Assembly: GCA_030144725.1 (NCBI GenBank)
Contig: JASKMD010000027.1
Location: forward strand, 2,638,204 to 2,702,203
Origin: Haematococcus lacustris
Taxonomy: Eukaryota; Chlorophyta; Chlorophyceae; Chlamydomonadales; Haematococcaceae
Reading direction: 5' to 3'
Length of the DNA stretch: 64,000 bases
The position numbers and the translations under genes are program-made. The notes under the pieces were generated by a model, which was given only the letters and a program-made list of their open reading frames with translations, did not search any database and was not told the origin of the DNA. This document shows, one piece after another, positions 33,401 to 43,651 of this stretch; position 1 is the first letter of the stretch; each line of letters starts with the position of its first letter.

Positions 33401-34851
33401 ATATTGGCTGAAGAGGAGGAAGAAGAAGAACAAGAACAAGAAGGGGCCCCTCCCCTGGCCCCTCCCAGGACTGTGGCGAGCTGCCTGGACGTACACAGGC
33501 CCCTCAGCTGGCCAGCCACCCCGCACCATCAGACAGTACTCCACCGCCGCAGAGGGGATCAGCGTGGCGCCTGCAACCCGCAAGTAAATGGAGTCCAGCA
33601 ATTCGAACCTGCCATGCAGCCATGCAGGTGAATGGACTCCGTCAGACTGCACCCTCCACAGCACGCAGTCATGGCAATCACCACGCTCGGACCACGCTCA
33701 GACCACGCAGGAAGCACTGGGTGGGGGGGTGTTAGTCAGCACCTACCTTTTGGCCCTTGCTCCTCCGTGTGGGTCAGAGGGCACCAAGTGGTGAGGTGCT
33801 GTGTTGATGAGGTGGTGGTGCGGTGCTGCGGTGCGATGATGGGTAGGCAGCTCCATGGTGCCTAGGGCCACTTGGTGCCGACGCTCCCACAATCACCAGG
33901 TGGGGAGGTGGTGGCTGTTGCCTGCCTCCTGCCACCTCCTCCTCCGTGTGAGTTGGGGAGAAGCAGGTGGTGGTGAGGTGACGAGGTGGTCAGTAAGCAG
34001 CTCTAGGGTGACTTGAGCCTTTCCCTGCATATCCTATGCCAGTCAAAGGTGTCCAGCCCATGGTTGCTAGTTTCACTAATCTCCCTTCTGCTTCGCTGCC
34101 CTCTTAGGCTTTTACTCTTGCAGGTTGGCTTGCATCCACCCAAACCCTGCCTGCTGCCTCTTCAGACCGATGACTACTACTGCTCAAACAAATCACTATT
34201 ACAGCTAAGAACAATAATCACTGCTGCTCACAGTTATAAGTGGTACTGCTCAGAGCAGTATCTACTATCTGCTCAGAGCTATACATACTACCGCTCAGAG
34301 CCATAAGTACTGCTGCTCATAGCAATACCTACTACCTGCCATAGTCATTCTTGGGCAGGGAGCACTGGCTTCAGGGTCCCCTGTGTTACGCATGGTGCCC
34401 AGCCCATGGTGCCCAGCAGCCGGACCCACCTGCCAAAATAATCTGGGGCTGGGAGCACCCCCTCCAACAGCTGGTCTGGAATGGTCAGCGCCAGCACAGC
34501 TAAAGCTGAGGAGCTCGCTGCCAGGAAGCCAAAGGCCCGAGACTGGCCGGGTGCTGCGGACAGAGAGAGGCTGGCTGGAATGTCTCGTACTCTGTTGACT
34601 GCGTCCGTCAAGCTGGTGAGCAGCCTGTCAGGCAGACCACCTGGTCCACCTGCACGGGTGAAGGGCTTGCCATGCCACGTTGGCGCCTGCAAGCTGTCCC
34701 TTCCTGAAGCATGGCATGGGTAGCAACTCTTGGTGTTGAAAGGCTGGGCGCGATTCCTGCCTGCTTGACACCGCGCGCTGCGTCTCGAGGAAGTGAAGCG
34801 TCGGACTTTGACCGTGCTGGGATGTTGCTGCCATGCTGACAGCTGGCGCAT
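30496..34851 (-). CDS. Predicted plastid-targeted multi-pass membrane protein, 6 exons
   Basis: Model: 34851-34430, 33608-33527, 32987-32889, 32468-32287, 31709-31583, 30705-30496; 373 aa, all GT-AG and phase-consistent. Residues 1-80 are rich in Ser, Arg, Gln and Thr and almost free of acids, like a chloroplast transit peptide. Hydrophobic segments follow (FGFLAASSSALAVLAL, LVFCGLAAACYAS, GLGAVYSVVFVACLA, LALALGVLSYCLYQWL). Exon 3 (DAAANDRLGSATYQRLMLG) and exon 6 (DAADRGRLGASTFKRLNLG) both start with the same motif leading into a membrane helix, so the protein contains an internal duplication. Family unknown to me; looks like a conserved thylakoid or envelope protein of green algae. The gene is intact and converges on the basic-protein gene. 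Confidence 0.72.
31184..31579. repeat. 25-bp minisatellite, about 16 copies
   Basis: Head-to-tail unit GCCACCCACCCTCAGG plus TTCAGGCTA, nearly invariant, with one short insertion (CACC) near 31555. It lies in the last intron of the membrane-protein gene and ends right at the 5' splice site of that intron (31582-31581). No spacers, hence not a CRISPR array. Confidence 0.95.
32469..32660. repeat. GC-rich minisatellite abutting a splice acceptor
   Basis: Units of GGCGGTCAGGGC and GGCGGTCAGGGCAGCGGGAG. On the gene strand (minus) the array supplies GACCGCCGCCCT tracts immediately before the acceptor of exon 4 (exon starts 32468). It is open in frame with that exon (Ala-Leu-Thr-Ala repeats), so intron retention or alternative acceptors are conceivable. 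Confidence 0.85.
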
Positions 34852-35057
34852 CACCTCCCAGCGCTTTACCGTCTGTACGCGTACGCGGCTGTCGCGGTTC
34901 GTGTGTTCTGTATGACTTGTCTGTTTTTGCGTGATGAAACAGCGAACAGATGTGAGTTGTCGTGTAAGTGAACCTTGGTTCTCTCTCACTACGGCACACG
35001 GCTCACATTGCGCTGGCGGAGATCATGGCCAAAATCTCACAACGTTAGCATGCAAAG

Positions 35058-35393
35058 TGCTGCAGGGGGTGTCAGATGGACCCTGCCTTACCAGCCAGTT
35101 GCTGCACAGATTGCACTGTGCCAGCCTCCCACCCACCCATACCTATTCCACACAACCCCATACAGACTGTCAATGGCTGACCACAGCGCAATGCTCAATT
35201 CTGGTTTGAACCATTGTAATCGTTGGCCAGGACCACAGCGCATGCACACCATTGACCTGAGGCTTTTGCAATGATGCTGACTCAGCCCCTAGAGCTACTT
35301 ATCGTACACAGGTGGTCACTCGCGTGTGTGCTGTCTAACACAGGTGGTCACTAGTGTGTGTGCTGTCTAACCCCTGCCCCCTGCCCCCTGCGC
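35058..35393. mobile_element. Repeat J, copy 1 (intact, 336 bp)
   Basis: Starts TGCTGCAGGGGG, ends CCCCCTGCGC, imperfect inverted tips, and is flanked by an exact 9-bp direct repeat CATGCAAAG (35049-35057 and 35394-35402). A second copy, about 96% similar by eye, underlies 42062-48224. Inside is a tandem 38-bp repeat (GGTGGTCACT...GTGTGCTGTCTAAC). Non-coding. The 9-bp duplication suggests a Mutator-like MITE, but the tips are too short to be sure. Confidence 0.7.
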
Positions 35394-35402
35394 CATGCAA
35401 AG

Positions 35403-35990
35403 TGATGCTGGCTACCCCTCCCATTGAACCACCACGTAAGGGACATTTGACTTTGCGGCGTGCCTGGAGAGAGTTGAGTTGTCATTTTAACGCGGAACGC
35501 CTTATCATTGCATCGCGCTTGCGCCTGCGCGCCCGAGCTGCTGGCACCCACGGTGACCGGCAGTCTGCCAGGCACGCGAACGGTTACGTTCTGCACAGTG
35601 GGCCTTTTAAGTGCTGCTTTACAACACCCACAACGCAGGATGCAGAGTTCTCAGCTGCGGTACACTTTACGCATGGAGCCCAGTTTTCTCAACATCATCT
35701 TACACAGCCTCCCTCTCCACATGAATCTCCAGCCAGCCAGTGCTGCCAGCTGGCGTAGACCTCACACAACACGCACAGCGGGCAGCCTGGCCCTCCTGCC
35801 GTTTGTAGGGGTGATACTTGGATGTCGGCAGGCTGTAGGCATGTGCACACGCCAGCTCCTAAAACCCCTCTTGACAATTGTCAACAATAGATGAGAACTT
35901 GGCAGGGGGTCCACAGTTGAGTTCCCTAGCCAGTGACGCAAGGCTGGAGAGTTTGATTTAGTTTGATGGTTGTCAAACGGGCATCAGCAG
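35403..35990. other. No gene recognised
   Basis: Overlapping short frames on both strands without domains. It is the left flank of the gypsy insertion; AGCAG at 35986-35990 is one half of the target duplication. Confidence 0.4.
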
Positions 35991-36216
35991 TGTAACGGGG
36001 AGAAGCCACAGGAATCCGGGAGAACGGTGACACGCACTTGCGTCTTACACGGAATGTCCATAAACAACTGTTCTGTGCTTATAACAGGGTAGCTCACACC
36101 GTCTCACATATCTAGAAGGTTCCATGCAGAAAACAGATGATATCTAACCGTGCATGACATGTAAAAATACCACCGCTGCCGGGCTGCATGGACAAGCATG
36201 CATGCAAACCGTTGCA
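35991..36216 (-). repeat. 3' LTR of the gypsy element
   Basis: Plus-strand TGTAACGG...TTGCA; on the element strand it starts TG and ends CA. Same length and sequence as 41407-41632. On the element strand it contains TTATAAGC, a TATA-like box, then TGTAAGACG, which includes TGTAA, the usual poly(A) signal of volvocalean algae. Confidence 0.95.
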
Positions 36217-36231
36217 TTCACCCCCTCCCTG
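36217..36231 (-). other. Polypurine tract
   Basis: On the element strand CAGGGAGGGGGTGAA directly precedes the 3' LTR and would prime plus-strand DNA synthesis. The pol stop codon TGA (36220-36218) lies inside this tract, so coding capacity runs to within two bases of the LTR. Confidence 0.85.
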
Positions 36232-39200
36232 AAATGTTGCGCCCCGAAACATTTAACCGTCGTGACCTCCGCACACTGTTCCGCCTGCACTCATGACATA
36301 GCCATGCTCCTTTAGGAACACTACGTAAAGGTGGAGTGAGGCAGGTGATGTGATAACCTTGGTCACACTTGTCGCAAAGTAACATGGGAGGGTGGCTAGC
36401 GCGGCTCGCGCAAATCTGGCATGCAGGGTCGTCGTCTACCGGCTTGTCTGGAGGTACGTGGTGGCGAGCCGTGTAGTCTCTGATCATCGCAGCCACGTCC
36501 TCTTGTTCGGCCAATGCTGGGCCCCATTCCCACGAGTTGAACGAGTCGTCGTAGCCCTTCCACTTCACAAGGTATTGAAAAGCATGCTGGGAGTCATTCC
36601 AGCGTCGTCCCAAGATGGCTTCAATGGTGAAGTACTCCTCACCGTCCTCCAGTTGGGGTAGTGGTTGCAGGTCAACATGGCGGTCAGGGAAGGAGCTGGT
36701 GGTAAGGTACGGCCGCAGCTTGGAGATGTGGAAGGTGGGTGTGATTCTCATCGTGGTGGGTAGGTCCAGCTTGTAAGCCACAGGTGATATCTTGGTCAGA
36801 ACCTTGAAGGGGCCAACATAGCGGGGTTGTAGCTTGGCGCTGTTGCTGGGCGTCTTGAGGTTAAGGGTGGCAGTAGAGAGGAGCACCTTATCGCCCACAT
36901 TGAACTCAAGATGACGGCGGTGCTTATCCGCCTGTTGCTTTTGCTTGTCAACCGCACGCTGCAGGGCTGCCTTGGCTGTGTCGATGTTGGAGCGCATGGT
37001 GGTGACAAAGGCGTCAGCAGCGGGGCTGGGAACAAGAGTGGAGGGGGGCTGCAACAAAGCCTCAGGTGTGCGGGGGTGGTGGCCGTAATTGAGGTAGAAA
37101 GGGGAGAAGCCTGTGCCAACATGGGTAGAGCTGTTGTATGCAAACTCCACAGCGGCTAGATGCTGGTCCCAATCTGTCTTGTGGTGGTTGATGTATGGTC
37201 GTAGCATATCCTCCACTGTCCGGTTGGCGCGCTCTGATTGCCCGTCTGTTTGGGGATGGTAGGCAGAGGACATGAGTAGGCGAGTGCCGGTGAGGTGAAA
37301 GAGGGATGTCCAGAAGTCCGAAGTAAACTTTGGATCTCTGTCAGAGACAATTGCCTCAGGTAGCCCATGGTGCTTGAAAACATGGTCGAAGAAAAGCTTG
37401 GCGATGTCAGGGGCGGTGGCAGTGGCAGTGGTAGGGATGAGGTGTAACATCTTGCTTAACTTGTCCACAACTGTAACGATCATGTCGTAGCCGTGCGAAG
37501 TAGGAGGAAGGGGGCCGATGAAATCCATACTGACATGTTGCCAGTTGCGGTTGGGAATGGGAAGAGGTTGAAGCAGCCCAGGAGGAACTTGGTTGGTGGC
37601 CTTGTTCCGTTGGCACTGGTCGCAGGTCCTCACATATTCGCGCACTGTCTGCTCCATTTGGGGCCAATAGAAGTGTCGCTGCAAGCGTTCCAGGGTTTTG
37701 GCACGGCCTAGATGAGCCGAGGTGACTGCATCATGCGCCTCATGGAGCAACTGGGAGCGGAGAGGTGAGGCTGGGACGTAGAGGCGGGGGGGCTCAGAAG
37801 CTGTATATAAGCGCCCATCTATGACTCGTAGGTGCCAAGAGGAGGGGCCAGAGGGGTTGTGGGAAAGAGTATGAGAAAAAGCTGCTTGGTAGGCGGCGTC
37901 TTGTGAGGCATGGTGGTCATAGGTAGCGAAGAAGGCAGAGTCCGGGGTGGCAACGGAGAGGGCTGATAACTGGTAGTCAGGCCGTCGGGAGAGCGCATCT
38001 GGCACAATGTGTGTCTTGCCAGCCTTGTGCACCAGGGTAAAGGAGTAAGGGGCCAGCAGTTGGGTCCAACGAAGTTGTCGAGCGCTGAGATGCGGTTGGG
38101 TCATGATGTGAGTGATCGGGCAGTTGTCCGTCTCAATGGTGAAAGGCCGACCCAGAAGGTAGTGACGCCAAAGATTAAGGGCATGCACCACAGCGAGTAG
38201 CTCGCGATCGTGGGTAGGGTAGTTGATCTCCGCGGGCTGAAGCTTGCGTGACTCATATGCCACGACGTACTCAGCGCCATTGTCGTCCCGTTGTGATAGC
38301 ACTGCTCCAATGGCATACAACGACGCATCCGTCTTCACGGTGAAAGGCCGGGAGAAGTCTGGGGGGCGCACCACGGGGTTGCTAGCTAGGGCAGCTTTGA
38401 CACGCTCAAAAGCCTCTTGTTGTTCTGGGCCCCATGACCATGGTGTCTCGGCCTTGAGGAGGTTGGTGAGGGGAAGGATGAGGTGGGCATGGTGGTGGAT
38501 GTGGCGACGATAGTAATTGGCACTGCCGAGGAAAGAGCGGAGGTCGTTGAGATTGCGGGGTACCGGCCATTCAACCATGGCACGAATCTTAGCTGGGTCA
38601 GGATGGATGCCCGCAGCCGAGATGATGTGACCCAGGAAGTCCATAGAGGGAAGGAAGAAGGCGCACTTGGAGAGGTTGGCATATAGCTGGTGTTGGCGAA
38701 GGAGGCCTAGAACGGTGCGGAGGTGCTCCAGGTGCTCAGCCTCAGACCGGGAGTAAATGAGAATGTCGTCCAGGTAGACTAGTACAAACTGATCCAAGTG
38801 TGGGCGGAAGATGTCGTTCATGAGGCGTTGAAAGGTGGCGGGAGCGTTGCACAGGCCAAATGGCATGACGGTGTATTCATAGTGGCCGTAGCGGGTACGG
38901 AATGCTGTCTTGTGGATGTCAGCCTCGGCCACTCGGATCTGATGGTACCCAGACTTGAGGTCAATCTTGGAAAAGACTCTAGCACCAGCCAGCTGGTCCA
39001 GGAGGTCGTCAATGCGGGGAAGGGGATAGCGATTCTTGATGGTCAGCTGGTTTAGGGCCCGGTAGTCTACGCACAAGCGCAGGCTCCCGTCTTTCTTGCG
39101 CACAAAGAGGACTGCAGAGCCAAAAGGTGACGTGGATGGCCTGATGTAGCCCTTGGCTAGGAGTTCGTCCAGTTGCCGCTTGAGCTCGTCTAGCTCCTCT

Positions 39201-40534
39201 TGAGACATGCGATAGACAGGGCGGTTGGGAGGGGTGCCGGATTCCAGCTGGATCACATGATCAACAGAGCGATGTGGTAGATCATGCACGGATGGAAGCT
39301 CCTTGGGAAAGACCTCGATGTGCTCAGATAGTAGGGCGGTAGCGCTTGGGGAAAGAGAAGGGGGCCACTGTGGTTGAGCAGGTGGCGGGGAGGTTGAGGT
39401 TGAAGTGTGGGAGGAGGGCACAGCTGGAGAGGGTGAAAGGGGAGGACTTGAGTCCGTGAGAACTGCCACGAATACGGCGTCCTTGCGGGCGGCTTTGCGG
39501 AAGCGCGCAGGTGACAACAGCTGGGAGGCTGAGGGGTTGGGGGCAGGAGAAGGTGGAGCAGCTAGGGTGTGTACGGCCCCGGCATGGCGGAGAGTGATGC
39601 GCTCGAGAGGCCAGTCAATATCAGGGTTCTTCGCTGTGAGCCATGGCTTGCCCAACACCACATCGTAGTCGGCGTTGCTGATATCAGCCATAACGAAAGG
39701 CACCCGATCATGGTAGGTAGAGAGGTGTACCGTGCAGTGGGAAAGCTCGTAGGTGGGAAGGTAGGAAGGGGAGGGCCCAGGAAGGAGCAGACGGCCAGGA
39801 GCAGCTTTGCCCGCCATGCGCAGGCCGGCTTGCTGCAAGAAGCGGCTGCTGACAATGTTGCCCGTGGCACCACTGTCCAGCAGGAAACGAGCACGGTGTC
39901 CAGAGAAGGTTCCATGGAGGATGAAAGGCTTGGAGTCCACGGAGAGCGACGACATGACTAGGGGCTCTGACAGGCTAGGCGACGAGGAGTGACACGGAGT
40001 ACCACTGCCCACAGGTGCGGATGGGCATGGGGAGGACTCTACAGCCAGAGTAGGCTGTCCCGGAGACTTGGAGCTGCCCATGGGCTGAGCTGACTGCTGA
40101 GGAAGGGGGCTGCGTGGAGGGCACTTAGCACCGCGGGCCTGGCAGGGCGCAGTAAGGCAGAAGAGCGGGGCACGGAAACGTGGAGAGGGAAGAGAGGGTT
40201 GTGGTGTAGGAGGAAGAGGGAGTGTGGGTAGCCAGTAGGGGGCACGGAGAAGAGGCCGAAGAGGAGGGGGAAGAGGCCGGGGAGAAGGAGCCCGAGGAAG
40301 AGGAGGTGGAGGAGGACGAAGGGGAGGAGGCCGAGGAAGAGGAGCGGGGAGTTGAGGTAGGTGGTAGGGAACACGAGGAGCCAGCTCAAAGCGAGGAGTT
40401 AAGGAAGAGGGTGGCAGAAGGGATGGTGGGCTCAGCGGCGGGCTGCCTCCCGCACGCCCCCAACGTCGTTTGGGCGTGGTGGCTTGTTGGGACAGTCCTT
40501 CATTAGGTGGCCAGGCTTGCGGCAATAGAAGCAA
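36218..40534 (-). CDS. pol: Gypsy pol: PR-RT-RH-IN-chromodomain-PHD
   Basis: Open frame of 1438 codons; the true product is a Gag-Pol fusion made by -1 frameshifting at 40474-40468 (about 1711 aa). Numbering along this frame: Pro-rich linker 20-140; aspartic protease with DSGATG at 220; reverse transcriptase with YLDD at 587-590; RNase H with TDAS at 735-738; integrase zinc domain (His-His-Cys-Cys, ending CDQC) at about 920-970; catalytic D1004, D1065, E1101 (D-D-35-E); chromodomain 1301-1350 ([16 protein letters not shown]); PHD finger 1372-1416 with perfect C4HC3 spacing; basic tail. All key residues are present and there are no internal stops. The chromodomain and PHD finger would read histone marks and steer integration (inference). 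The frame's first codon is TTG and is not a real start. Confidence 0.96.
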   Translation of the reverse strand: MLLLPQAWPPNEGLSQQATTPKRRWGRAGGSPPLSPPSLLPPSSLTPRFELAPRVPYHLPQLPAPLPRPPPLRPPPPPLPRAPSPRPLPPPLRPLLRAPYWLPTLPLPPTPQPSLPSPRFRAPLFCLTAPCQARGAKCPPRSPLPQQSAQPMGSSKSPGQPTLAVESSPCPSAPVGSGTPCHSSSPSLSEPLVMSSLSVDSKPFILHGTFSGHRARFLLDSGATGNIVSSRFLQQAGLRMAGKAAPGRLLLPGPSPSYLPTYELSHCTVHLSTYHDRVPFVMADISNADYDVVLGKPWLTAKNPDIDWPLERITLRHAGAVHTLAAPPSPAPNPSASQLLSPARFRKAARKDAVFVAVLTDSSPPLSPSPAVPSSHTSTSTSPPPAQPQWPPSLSPSATALLSEHIEVFPKELPSVHDLPHRSVDHVIQLESGTPPNRPVYRMSQEELDELKRQLDELLAKGYIRPSTSPFGSAVLFVRKKDGSLRLCVDYRALNQLTIKNRYPLPRIDDLLDQLAGARVFSKIDLKSGYHQIRVAEADIHKTAFRTRYGHYEYTVMPFGLCNAPATFQRLMNDIFRPHLDQFVLVYLDDILIYSRSEAEHLEHLRTVLGLLRQHQLYANLSKCAFFLPSMDFLGHIISAAGIHPDPAKIRAMVEWPVPRNLNDLRSFLGSANYYRRHIHHHAHLILPLTNLLKAETPWSWGPEQQEAFERVKAALASNPVVRPPDFSRPFTVKTDASLYAIGAVLSQRDDNGAEYVVAYESRKLQPAEINYPTHDRELLAVVHALNLWRHYLLGRPFTIETDNCPITHIMTQPHLSARQLRWTQLLAPYSFTLVHKAGKTHIVPDALSRRPDYQLSALSVATPDSAFFATYDHHASQDAAYQAAFSHTLSHNPSGPSSWHLRVIDGRLYTASEPPRLYVPASPLRSQLLHEAHDAVTSAHLGRAKTLERLQRHFYWPQMEQTVREYVRTCDQCQRNKATNQVPPGLLQPLPIPNRNWQHVSMDFIGPLPPTSHGYDMIVTVVDKLSKMLHLIPTTATATAPDIAKLFFDHVFKHHGLPEAIVSDRDPKFTSDFWTSLFHLTGTRLLMSSAYHPQTDGQSERANRTVEDMLRPYINHHKTDWDQHLAAVEFAYNSSTHVGTGFSPFYLNYGHHPRTPEALLQPPSTLVPSPAADAFVTTMRSNIDTAKAALQRAVDKQKQQADKHRRHLEFNVGDKVLLSTATLNLKTPSNSAKLQPRYVGPFKVLTKISPVAYKLDLPTTMRITPTFHISKLRPYLTTSSFPDRHVDLQPLPQLEDGEEYFTIEAILGRRWNDSQHAFQYLVKWKGYDDSFNSWEWGPALAEQEDVAAMIRDYTARHHVPPDKPVDDDPACQICASRASHPPMLLCDKCDQGYHITCLTPPLRSVPKGAWLCHECRRNSVRRSRRLNVSGRNISGRG

Positions 40535-41352
40535 GCTCCCAAATCACGCAGTTGTTGGCGCTCAGCCGCTGATAAGCGGGGGCCCTTGCTGACCTGCAGG
40601 GCATCAAGCTCCATGGCAGCCACTGGTTCAGATTCCGGGAGCTTGAGGAGGCGTGGGCGGCTGCCAAAGGTGATAGCATCAACGCGGTCAGCCATGGCGG
40701 CAGCCTCCTCAAAAGAGGTAGGCTCCCTCAGCTCCAGCTCCCGCCTCACAGCCGGCTTGAGACCTCTAAGGAAACGATCCAGTTTCTCAGCAGGAGACAA
40801 GTCAGAGATGAGGAGGCAATGATTGCTGAACTCCATGATGTATTGCCGGGCTGATGTGATCTGATGGCAGGCTGCCAGCTGATCCCTTGCATGCCGCTGC
40901 TGGTTCACAGGAGTAAACTGGCGCGTGAAACTGGCTTTGAAACTGTCCCAAGAGCTGAGGGCCTGGCTGGACAGCAGGCTGCGGTACCAGGTGAGGGCAG
41001 CGCCGTCGAGGTAGGAAGCAACAGCCAACAGCCGTTGTTGGGCAGGCATGGCGAAAAGGTCAAAATGGTTGTCGATGCGCCACAGCCATTGACCCGCGTC
41101 CGCGTTGGGGGTCCCACAGAAGGACGGTGGTGGAGGGGGCCGAAAAGGTAGCGGAACGGAGGTGGCTGCGGGAGGGGCGGGAGGGGCGGACTGTCCAGAA
41201 AGTTCTAGAGGTGTTGAAGCGGGGGTAGCAACGGGCTGCGTTGTGACGAAGTGCTCGAATTGCTGCCGCAGGCTGCCGGTCAAAAGAGTGAGCTCGCCGA
41301 CTTGGCGCATGAGCTCGGAGACTTGATACGCAATGGGCGATAGTTCCTCCAT
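40432..41352 (-). CDS. gag: Gypsy Gag with CCHC zinc knuckle
   Basis: 306 aa from ATG 41352 to TGA at 40432. Residues 1-75 are a Pro/Ala-rich leader with a leucine-rich helix; then a retrotransposon Gag domain ([51 protein letters not shown]), which forms the particle; then the zinc knuckle [14 protein letters not shown] (CX2CX4HX4C) for RNA packaging. It overlaps pol by 103 nt in a different frame. Unbroken. Confidence 0.93.
   Translation of the reverse strand: MEELSPIAYQVSELMRQVGELTLLTGSLRQQFEHFVTTQPVATPASTPLELSGQSAPPAPPAATSVPLPFRPPPPPSFCGTPNADAGQWLWRIDNHFDLFAMPAQQRLLAVASYLDGAALTWYRSLLSSQALSSWDSFKASFTRQFTPVNQQRHARDQLAACHQITSARQYIMEFSNHCLLISDLSPAEKLDRFLRGLKPAVRRELELREPTSFEEAAAMADRVDAITFGSRPRLLKLPESEPVAAMELDALQVSKGPRLSAAERQQLRDLGACFYCRKPGHLMKDCPNKPPRPNDVGGVREAARR
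40440..40474 (-). promoter_or_regulatory. -1 ribosomal frameshift signal, CCCAAAC plus GC-rich stem
   Basis: Element strand: CGC CCA AAC GAC in the Gag frame contains C-CCA-AAC, an X-XXY-YYZ slippery heptamer (40474-40468) placed in exactly the right phase. Slipping back one base enters the pol frame (CGA CGT TGG), which is open. About 14 nt downstream GCGGG AGGCAG CCCGC can form a stem-loop. Spacing is somewhat long for a classical stimulator. Confidence 0.75.
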
Positions 41353-41384
41353 CAAGTCTCTAGTCTCCGTAGTTAAGGCGGTTT

Positions 41385-41403
41385 GTCCCGATTGAGGGCA
41401 CCA
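41385..41403 (-). other. tRNA primer-binding site of the gypsy element
   Basis: Three bases inside the 5' LTR the element strand reads TGGTGCCCTCAATCGGGAC, which begins with TGG and would pair with a tRNA 3' end GTCCCGATTGAGGGCACCA. I cannot name the tRNA from memory. Confidence 0.7.
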
Positions 41404-41406
41404 AAA

Positions 41407-41632
41407 TGTAACGGGGAGAAGCCACAGGAATCCGGGAGAACGGTGACACGCACTTGCGTCTTACACGGAATGTCCATAAACAACTGTTCTGTGCTTATAA
41501 CAGGGTAGCTCACACCGTCTCACATATCTAGAAGGTTCCATGCAGAAAACAGATGATATCTAACCGTGCATGACATGTAAAAATACCACCGCTGCCGGGC
41601 TGCATGGACAAGCATGCATGCAAACCGTTGCA
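41407..41632 (-). repeat. 5' LTR of the gypsy element
   Basis: Identical to 35991-36216 over all 226 bases that I compared. Followed on the right by the AGCAG target duplication. Confidence 0.95.
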
Positions 41633-41637
41633 AGCAG

Positions 41638-42061
41638 AGTGGGCAGCATGGAGGAGGGTTAGCCCACCTCTTGGAGCCTAATCAACAAATGATTGACGCA
41701 GTTGCCACTGCTGTGCTCCTACTGTGGTCTCCTCCTAGTTCCAGAGCCCCAGAGCCTAGTTTCAGAGCCCCTGAGCCAGCGCATGTTGGTCACGATGTTG
41801 GACATGGGGTCGGGCTCCTCGCACATCGCGCACTATCCATCGCGTTAATTCGAGACTCACAGATACTGGGTCAGCGTACATCAAGTCCGCAGGCTCGGTA
41901 GGGTCGCATACCCGGCAACATGCCCGATCAGCTCAGCGTGTGGCTGAGCGCAATCGCTTTCCGACGCTTCAATCCGCGTGTAAATCCGTGCAGAAATGAG
42001 TCCGGAAAAGCCGTTGTCCCTTACCGTGAGGGGGGTTGGTGGTTCAATGGGAGGGGTAGCC
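41638..42061. other. No gene recognised
   Basis: Right flank of the gypsy insertion. A motif CCGTGCAGAAATGAGT near 41985 recurs as CCGTGCAGAAACGAGT near 47206, inside element G, suggesting a further shared repeat. No coding evidence. Confidence 0.35.
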
Positions 42062-43651
42062 TGCTGCAGGGGGTCACCCCCGCCATTGGCTGCACCCCTG
42101 ATAACTATCTGACTAATCTTTAAGAGTTTTTCAGCGATTCTTGCGCAGGGCGGTGCAGCTCACCAGCGCGAGGCTAGCGGGCTGCTCGGGCTGATGTGCA
42201 CCTTTGCCGGGGCGGGCGAGGGTGTTGTGAATTCTGGTCGCGTTGTGCCGGGACTGGCCTGCTTAGTAGGGCTGTGATCAGCGAATAGCTATCGCGCTCA
42301 GCGGCCCAGGTTTTCAAACTTTTGTATTTCTTGTCGGGCGCAGGACCTCCCTGCCATGTGCTAGTGCTAGTGCTAGTGCTGAATATTTGCTTGATAGTGC
42401 TGGTATGGCTTGTGGGCTGTCCCTGCAACACAACAGCGTGCGACTCGTGTCACGTAAGACCATGTCAAATTTCCATGAAATGGGTACATTTTCCGGCCGG
42501 TTATCTGTCCAACCAGGACGGCAAGAGATAGACTGCCAGTTCTGTGCGGCTCCTTGTGTGGGCTTCTAACGTGTAATCAGGACATACACGCGTTGCCTTC
42601 ATGTGTGGGCCGTTTCATGTGTGGGCGGTAATCACAGTTAACGGCTCAATTTCTGCATCTTTTCGACTAATTCTAGCTGCTTTTGGCTGCGAAGGAACCA
42701 CTGGCACCATTAATCAGAAGACCTTGAAGTTCCTGTCACATGTGGACTGAACCCGTGTTGTAGAAGCGTTGAAAACAGGGCTGGGCTCAGGCGTTCCCAA
42801 CATGGGGTTGGTAATCTTCATGCAACTGCAGCCCATCTACTCCATCATTTCATGTAACGTTTGCTGCGTCTGCTGCAATGCGATAATGCGCGTTTAATGT
42901 AAGACTGGAATCGCCATCGGAGTCATTCGATGCGGGCAGACACATGTGACCCCGGATGTGTCCCAATCACAGACCGTGGTTAGCTACATTGGTAAGCTAC
43001 GTCCTTGGCTATCCGTTAGCGATGCACGACATGTCGGTGGCGCACACCACCGAAGTCCGGCAAACATGGCTGCGCGAGCTTCCTGATGGTGCAGGCCGCT
43101 TGGCGAGGATGTGACAAAACACGAATCCGAGTGTGGCAGCGCTATATCGCTGTAATGGTGGGCGGCACAGTAGGGACTAGTCACCCCCTACAGCTATTAT
43201 CCGCTTTATGTTTTGCACCATTGTACAAACAACCTGGCCTCACTCGGATTTGTTATAGCATACTCAATGACGCGTCCGTGGCACTATGCAACTCAATCAT
43301 TGGGTCTGTATGTGACAAGATTGACCCCTTACAAGGTACACATGCTAATGGCTACAGGTGCACGAGGAGACGACCGAGCTTGGCTTACAACTTCGCCACG
43401 TGGCCCTCACCAATACAACTTAACCCACCATCTCCCAACCTCGTCTACTCCGCCCAGCTCATCCATCAGCGCAAAACCCTTGGTAAGATGCAAAGGGGAA
43501 GGCAGGGTGGCGTGGGTGGGAAGGGGCTGGGAGAGAGTGGAAGGGGGTGGAAGGGAGTGGTAGGGGGTGGGAGGGGGGGGCTGAGGGGGGGGCTGAGGGG
43601 GGGCTGAGGCTGGGAATAACCGCATGTCTTTGCTCTGCTGCCTGCTTTCAG

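Larger units (their letters stand above)
35991..41632 (-). mobile_element. Intact Ty3/gypsy LTR retrotransposon (chromovirus type)
   Basis: 5642 bp, read on the minus strand. Two LTRs (226 bp each, identical as far as I can compare), target duplication AGCAG on both sides (35986-35990, 41633-41637), tRNA primer site, gag, frameshifted pol and polypurine tract are all present and uninterrupted. Identity of the LTRs implies recent insertion. The domain order protease, reverse transcriptase, RNase H, integrase, chromodomain defines Ty3/gypsy chromoviruses; the added PHD finger is unusual. Confidence 0.96.

Noticed and set aside
40534..40534. Independent start codon for gypsy pol
   Set aside because: The first codon of the open frame is TTG just after a stop and lies inside gag; the in-phase slippery heptamer explains expression better.
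36392..41326. Plus-strand ORFs across the first gypsy element
   Set aside because: They lie antisense to intact gag and pol and have shadow-type composition.
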